Shown here piece by piece: positions 6,118 through 9,898 of a DNA stretch of 9,898 nt. The notes below the pieces were generated by a model that had not been told where the DNA came from, did not search any database, and worked only from the letters and a program-made list of their open reading frames with translations. Within the stretch, counting starts at the first letter, position 1. Each line of letters begins with the position of its first letter. Location of the stretch: contig CAIKYE010000069.1 of assembly GCA_903831585.1 (NCBI GenBank), positions 1-9,898 of the forward strand, read 5' to 3'. A program made the position numbers and the translations under genes. This DNA is from an uncultured Micrococcales bacterium. GTDB lineage: Bacteria > Actinomycetota > Actinomycetes > Actinomycetales > Microbacteriaceae.

Positions 6118-6543
6118 GTGGCTATAACAGAACGAGCGCAGCTAATCGCTGACGACTTTGCTGCACTGCGAGGCAACGAGAAGCTCGAGCTACTCATTGA
6201 GATCTCAGAGAATCTTCCTGAACTTCCGGAGCGATACCTATCACACCCAGAATTGCTCGAGAGAGTCGAAGAGTGCCAATCCCCCGTCTACCTCTTCGTT
6301 GAAGTGAATGACGGGTCGGTGAGTCTCTATCTGACAGCGCCAAGAGAAGCGCCAACAACAAGAGCGTTTGCCGGCATTCTTCACGCAGCACTAGATGGAC
6401 AATCGAGCAACACAGTTCTTAACTTCGACGATGATTACCCGAGCATGCTCGGCATCACGGAACTGGTGAGCCCACTGCGCATGCGAGGAATCAGGGGCAT
6501 GCTAGCTCGAATAAAGCGACAAGTTGCAGAAAAGCAAAATTGA
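6118..6543 (+). CDS. sufE: SufE-family sulfur acceptor protein
   Basis: SufE accepts persulfide sulfur from a cysteine desulfurase (SufS) and passes it to the Fe-S scaffold. This 141-aa protein is of usual length and has the active-site region EECQSPVYLFVEV, where Cys53 corresponds to the sulfur-carrying cysteine of E. coli SufE. The N-terminal FAALRGNEKLELLIEISENLPELPERY and the C-terminal GLTELVSPLRMRGI-like segment (ITELVSPLRMRGIRGMLARI, residues about 113-132) are typical. The GTG start lies 6 nt after the sseA stop and has no clear ribosome-binding site, so translation is probably coupled to sseA. No sufS is in the window. Placement with sseA suggests that the rhodanese may be a partner, which is inference. 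Confidence 0.92.
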   Translation: MAITERAQLIADDFAALRGNEKLELLIEISENLPELPERYLSHPELLERVEECQSPVYLFVEVNDGSVSLYLTAPREAPTTRAFAGILHAALDGQSSNTVLNFDDDYPSMLGITELVSPLRMRGIRGMLARIKRQVAEKQN

Positions 6544-7121
6544 CTCTAACCATGCCTCAGGTATTAGACACCTTCAGTCGCAAGACTGGTGTTCAACTTG
6601 TCATGGTTATCGACGTCGATCTTCAAACTTCGGGTGTTAGCAAAACCAGCAACGACGTTTCTAATGAACTAGATAGGGCTCTACTCCTTCGTCTGCGCGG
6701 GTTATCAGACATTGCAATTACGGATGTCGCCACCGCAAGTCTTGAGACGTACAAGTCATCGCGACTTTTGCCGATTGAGGTTTGGTCGAAGTCTGGCAAT
6801 TTCAGAGACTTAGTCTCGATAGCCCCGGCCGAAGGAAGACGCGGCTTGCGTCTGCGAACCGTCACAGACCTGAATGCGACAATCCGAGAACTACTTGAGG
6901 ACTATGAGTCAATACTGCTCGAATCAGGATTCACTCTGACCAAGCAACTAGCGCAACAACAACTGATCGACCATGCCGCCGTCACGGTTACAGGAGCAAC
7001 TGATGTGGATTCGGCGCTGAATTCGCTCACTAAATTCTCTCGATTGGCAGGTCTCGAATATCTCAAATTCGAGAGCCATGTTTGGCTCGAGAACACGCTA
7101 TTCGCTCGCTTTCAACGATGA
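6540..7121 (+). CDS. Divergent RibD C-terminal / dihydrofolate reductase-fold protein
   Basis: This 193-aa protein shows the layout of the RibD reductase domain in weakened form. Residues 43-65 (ELDRALLLRLRGLSDIAITDVAT) match the helix-strand where reductases read LR...DA(I/V)(L/V)VG..T. Residues 114-150 (TIRELLEDYESILLESGFTLTKQLAQQQLIDHAAVTV) match the VLVEGGPTL...L...GLVDEL.LT block. The usual S(V/L)DG near the N-terminus and the GG of the NADPH loop are not preserved (here VIDVDLQTSG and ESG), so catalysis is doubtful. TTG at 6540 overlaps the sufE stop in a TTGA arrangement, giving coupled translation; ATG 6552 is the alternative. It ends 49 nt before the DUF3000 gene. A pyrimidine reductase-like enzyme that has drifted or a non-catalytic nucleotide binder are both possible; no function is assigned. 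Confidence 0.6.
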   Translation: MTLTMPQVLDTFSRKTGVQLVMVIDVDLQTSGVSKTSNDVSNELDRALLLRLRGLSDIAITDVATASLETYKSSRLLPIEVWSKSGNFRDLVSIAPAEGRRGLRLRTVTDLNATIRELLEDYESILLESGFTLTKQLAQQQLIDHAAVTVTGATDVDSALNSLTKFSRLAGLEYLKFESHVWLENTLFARFQR

Positions 7122-7158
7122 ATCGGCGTGGCACGACCTCGTCGTCGGCTATCGAACC

Positions 7159-7164
7159 TAACCT
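7159..7164 (+). promoter_or_regulatory. Leaderless -10 element of the DUF3000-rnd operon
   Basis: TAACCT fits TANNNT and lies exactly 6 nt before GTG 7171. There is no ribosome-binding site in front of that GTG. This suggests a separate promoter for DUF3000 and rnd rather than simple readthrough from the sseA operon. Confidence 0.55.
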
Positions 7165-7170
7165 TGATGC

Positions 7171-7743
7171 GTGAGCGAAGACGAACTAGAACTTATGCCG
7201 GCAGACGTGCAGTCGGCTCTGCTCTCTATTCGAGCTGCAACTAATCGCGAGGAACTAGACATCGAGCAGATTGATGCTCCCACTGGTATAGCCGAGCATT
7301 CAATCGCATTTGCAGCTGTGGTCAAGAGCGAAAACTCCGACCTAGCAGGATCCCTTGGAACCGGTCGTTTCGTTATGTTTTGGTCTTCAGAGCCACAGGA
7401 GAATTGGACCACCAATTTCAGAATTGTTATTTTCGCAAGATCACCACTGGAATCGAACATTGCGTCTGAAGCAGATAGTACCGATGTGACCTGGGACTGG
7501 TTAACCGACGCCCTGGCCATCGCCTCGGCAGAGCACTCAGCGCTAGCGGGTACAACAACCAGAATTGTTTCTAGCGGCCACGGCATGATGTCAAGCGAGG
7601 CCGATCACGCAGAGATTGAACTTCGTGCGAGCTGGTCACCCCATGGAACCGACATCGGCAGACATTTCGCTGCCTGGCAAAACGTAGTCAGCGTCATGTC
7701 TGGTTTTACGCTCACTCCGGGAGTTGGCGAAGTTCATAGGTAA
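7171..7743 (+). CDS. DUF3000 family protein
   Basis: This 190-aa protein fits the actinobacterial DUF3000 family, whose function is unknown. Features I recognise are the N-terminal IEQIDAPTGIAEHSIAFAAVV (31-51), a GRFVMFWSSEPQENWTTNFRIVIFAR block (65-90), VTWDWLTDALA (105-115) and the near-C-terminal IELRASWSPHGTDIGRHFAAWQNVV (147-171). No signal peptide or membrane segment is seen. GTG 7171 is chosen because of the leaderless -10 just upstream. The stop codon overlaps the rnd start by one base (TAATG), so the two are translated together. The same pair upstream of a convergent dxs occurs in other actinobacteria (Mycobacterium Rv2680-Rv2681-Rv2682c), which suggests a link to RNA processing by association only. 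Confidence 0.85.
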   Translation: MSEDELELMPADVQSALLSIRAATNREELDIEQIDAPTGIAEHSIAFAAVVKSENSDLAGSLGTGRFVMFWSSEPQENWTTNFRIVIFARSPLESNIASEADSTDVTWDWLTDALAIASAEHSALAGTTTRIVSSGHGMMSSEADHAEIELRASWSPHGTDIGRHFAAWQNVVSVMSGFTLTPGVGEVHR

Positions 7744-9005
7744 TGATTGAAGAGTCCGTCGCTCCCCTGCTTAAGCCCCGAAGACCAGCAGTTTTTATCG
7801 ACACAGAGGCAAAACTTGCTGAAGCGTGCGCACAGCTGCAACACGAGAGTGGAGCTTTCGCTATCGACGCCGAACGAGCCTCTGGTTTCAAGTATGGCCA
7901 ACGGGCATATTTACTTCAGGTTGCAAGAGCCACGGGAAACATTTACCTGATTGACCCGGCAACGATATCACCTTCGTTCGACCCTGCAGATTTCAACGGC
8001 CTAGCCCGTGTTCTAGCAAGCGACATTTGGCTTTTGCACGCAGCCACCCAGGATCTGCCATGTCTGGCAGAACTGGGTCTGGTGCCAACGAAGATCTTTG
8101 ACACAGAACTTGGCAGTCGAATCGTCGGATTACCTCGGGTTGGCCTTGGTGCGGTGGTTGAGCACTACCTAGGACTCGCACTAGCCAAAGAACACTCCGC
8201 GGTCGATTGGAGCAAGAGACCGCTCGATGCATCCTGGTTGCAATACGCGGCGCTTGATGTCGACGTTCTTCACGAACTTGCGACGCAACTTGAGAACGAC
8301 TTGAAGCAGAACGACAAACTCGACTGGGCGCTAGAGGAATTCGAGCACCTGCTTGGCTTCAAGCCAAAGCCAGAGAATCCAGAGCGCTGGAGAACTATTA
8401 CCGGATTGCACGAGGTGAAAGCCCAGCAGGGACTAGCGGTAGCCCGAGCTATTTGGCGAGCCCGTGAGTCACTAGCAATGAAACTGGATGTTGCCCCGGG
8501 ACGACTGATTCCGGACTCGTCGATAAGTCATGTTTCGAAGACCATGCACAAAACCCGCCCGGAACTCGCCAGTGATAAAGCCTTTGCAGGCAGGGCGTCT
8601 CGAAGCTACTTAGACACCTGGTGGAGCGCTTTAGAAGAAGGTCGGGCAGAAAGAGAACTTCCACCACTGAAGCTTGCGAACTCTGGAATTCCAAACCATC
8701 GAAGTTGGCCGGCTCGCTGGCCCCAGGCTAACCAAAGACTCATCTGCGCCCGTCACAATTTGTCAAACTTGGCGAAAGAGTTGTCAGTGCCGCTAGAGAA
8801 TCTGATATCTCCAGAATCAATACGGCAAATTTGCTGGATAGAAAGAGAAGAAGCCAGCGAAGATCAAATTCGTGAGGAACTCAAAGGTCTCAAAGCTAGA
8901 TCTTGGCAAATTGAATTGATAACGCAAGTTATTTGTGAATCAATTCAGCAGAGCCCAAATTTCAAATTACCGAGTGTTGAACCCGAGACCACCACTGACG
9001 ATTAG
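7743..9005 (+). CDS. rnd: Ribonuclease D (DEDD 3'-5' exoribonuclease with HRDC domain)
   Basis: RNase D trims 3' ends of tRNA precursors and other stable RNAs. The 420-aa protein begins with a DEDDy exonuclease domain: Exo [12 protein letters not shown] (D42, E44), Exo [14 protein letters not shown] (D104) and Exo [15 protein letters not shown] (Y168, D172), so all four metal-binding acids and the tyrosine are present. An HRDC domain follows at about residues 220-300 ([25 protein letters not shown]). The C-terminal 100 residues are less conserved and typical of the actinobacterial form. ATG 7743 overlaps the DUF3000 stop by one base. The stop overlaps the convergent dxs stop by 4 nt. The tRNAs in this window that lack encoded CCA are natural candidates for its processing, but that is inference. 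Confidence 0.93.
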   Translation: MIEESVAPLLKPRRPAVFIDTEAKLAEACAQLQHESGAFAIDAERASGFKYGQRAYLLQVARATGNIYLIDPATISPSFDPADFNGLARVLASDIWLLHAATQDLPCLAELGLVPTKIFDTELGSRIVGLPRVGLGAVVEHYLGLALAKEHSAVDWSKRPLDASWLQYAALDVDVLHELATQLENDLKQNDKLDWALEEFEHLLGFKPKPENPERWRTITGLHEVKAQQGLAVARAIWRARESLAMKLDVAPGRLIPDSSISHVSKTMHKTRPELASDKAFAGRASRSYLDTWWSALEEGRAERELPPLKLANSGIPNHRSWPARWPQANQRLICARHNLSNLAKELSVPLENLISPESIRQICWIEREEASEDQIREELKGLKARSWQIELITQVICESIQQSPNFKLPSVEPETTTDD

Positions 9006-9898
9006 AAATTTAGCTTTGACGAATCGTCTTCTGCCAGAGGTCTTGCGTAGGGAACCTTAGCGCCAAGAACCTGGGCGACAATGTCTCTCGCGATAGTCTG
9101 TGCGTTCAAACCAACTCGATCCAGAATTTCATCTCTGGTTGCGTGTTCGAGGAACTCATCAGGTAGCCCAACTTCGTTCAACGCTGTGTCAACCTGTGCC
9201 GCGCGCATGGCCTGGCGAATTCGAGTTCCGATTCCCCCGACTCGAATTCCATCCTCAATCGTGACAACAAGTCGGTGCTTTGCAGCAAGCTCAACAACGG
9301 TTGTCGCAACCGGCACAACCCAGCGTGGATCGATAACCGTTGCACCAATACCCTGAGCAGCTAGCAATTGCGAAACCTGCAACGCGATCTTGGCCATAGA
9401 TCCAACTGCCACGAGCAACACATCTTTAGACGCACTCTCGAAAAGAACATCGACGCCGTCATCGAGCCTCCTAAGCGCAGAAATGTTTTCGTCAACTGAT
9501 CCCTTGCCGAAGCGAACAAGAGTTGGTGCATTTTCTATTGCAACAGCTTCACCGAGAAGTTCTCTCAACAGATTGGCGTCACGAGGCGCTGCTATCCGAA
9601 TGTTGGGCACAACTTGAAAAATAGCGAGGTCCCAAACTCCGTGATGGCTGGCTCCGTCGGGCCCGGTCACACCAGCCCTGTCTAAGACGAACGTCACTCC
9701 CTCTTTGTGCAGGGCGACATCCATGAGCACCTGGTCGAGCGCTCGATTCATGAACGTGGCGTAAATGGCAACCACGGGGTGTAAGCCGCCAAATGCCATG
9801 CCAGCGGCCGACGTTACCGCGTGTTGTTCTGCGATACCAACATCGAAGACCCGGTCCGGGAATCTCTTGGCAAACTCGCCAAGCCCTACTGGGTTCAG
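9002..9898 (-). CDS. dxs: 1-deoxy-D-xylulose-5-phosphate synthase, 3' part (truncated by window edge)
   Basis: DXS joins pyruvate and glyceraldehyde 3-phosphate, using thiamine diphosphate, to make the first intermediate of the MEP isoprenoid pathway, and also a precursor for thiamine and pyridoxal. The 298 residues in the window are the C-terminal half. The transketolase pyrimidine-binding domain opens with [34 protein letters not shown], where the Glu of AEQH activates the cofactor. [22 protein letters not shown] and [20 protein letters not shown] follow, then the C-terminal domain with [13 protein letters not shown] and [20 protein letters not shown]. The frame is open to base 9898, so the Met at 9799 is internal and not the start; the first part of the gene lies beyond the window. 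It converges on rnd with a 4-nt overlap and no terminator. Confidence 0.97.
   Translation of the reverse strand: MNPVGLGEFAKRFPDRVFDVGIAEQHAVTSAAGMAFGGLHPVVAIYATFMNRALDQVLMDVALHKEGVTFVLDRAGVTGPDGASHHGVWDLAIFQVVPNIRIAAPRDANLLRELLGEAVAIENAPTLVRFGKGSVDENISALRRLDDGVDVLFESASKDVLLVAVGSMAKIALQVSQLLAAQGIGATVIDPRWVVPVATTVVELAAKHRLVVTIEDGIRVGGIGTRIRQAMRAAQVDTALNEVGLPDEFLEHATRDEILDRVGLNAQTIARDIVAQVLGAKVPYARPLAEDDSSKLNF

Noticed and set aside
9081..9617. Plus-strand open frames at 9081-9356 and 9390-9617
   Set aside because: They are antisense shadows of the clearly conserved dxs reading frame.

Overview
The window looks like a piece of a small, streamlined actinobacterial chromosome, most likely from a freshwater Microbacteriaceae lineage of the Rhodoluna/Aquiluna (Luna cluster) type. 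This placement is an inference from gene content, from roughly balanced base composition (low for an actinobacterium), from TANNNT-type -10 elements with leaderless GTG starts, and from two gene neighbourhoods known in actinobacteria: sseA-sufE, and DUF3000-RNase D with convergent dxs. I see no insertion sequence, prophage, CRISPR array or attachment site.

Layout. 1-2134: mqo (malate:quinone oxidoreductase, +) converges on a gene for a 198-aa N-terminally membrane-anchored unknown protein (-), which lies 23 nt behind a tRNA operon. 2158-2421: tRNA-Gly(GCC), tRNA-Cys(GCA) and tRNA-Val(GAC), transcribed in that order on the minus strand from a promoter at about 2446-2475. 2496-4021: a leaderless two-helix membrane protein gene (+) meets amt (ammonium transporter, -) tail to tail. 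4071-4119: an intergenic cluster of TTTCGAAA palindromes that can be read as a zapE terminator, a nitrogen-regulator (GlnR-like) operator for amt, or both. 4143-5144: zapE/AFG1-type ATPase (-). 5227-7121: divergent from zapE, a probable operon of sseA (rhodanese sulfurtransferase), sufE and a highly divergent RibD/DHFR-fold protein. 7171-9005: DUF3000 and RNase D, overlapping by 1 nt, started by a leaderless promoter. 9002-9898: the 3' half of dxs (-), cut by the window edge.

How the genes relate. mqo feeds malate electrons to the quinone pool, amt takes up ammonium, sseA and sufE form a sulfur-relay pair, dxs starts the MEP isoprenoid pathway, RNase D processes RNA, and ZapE is a division-associated or stress AAA+ ATPase. 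This is mostly core housekeeping, and I found no obvious undescribed multi-gene system. The notable signals are in how the genes are packed and controlled: three leaderless promoters with the same 6-nt -10-to-start spacing, a symmetric -10 element that can fire zapE and sseA in opposite directions, three convergent gene pairs that all overlap at their stop codons, and the repeat cluster in front of amt. The least understood proteins are the 198-aa anchored protein, the 78-aa membrane protein and the RibD-like protein.
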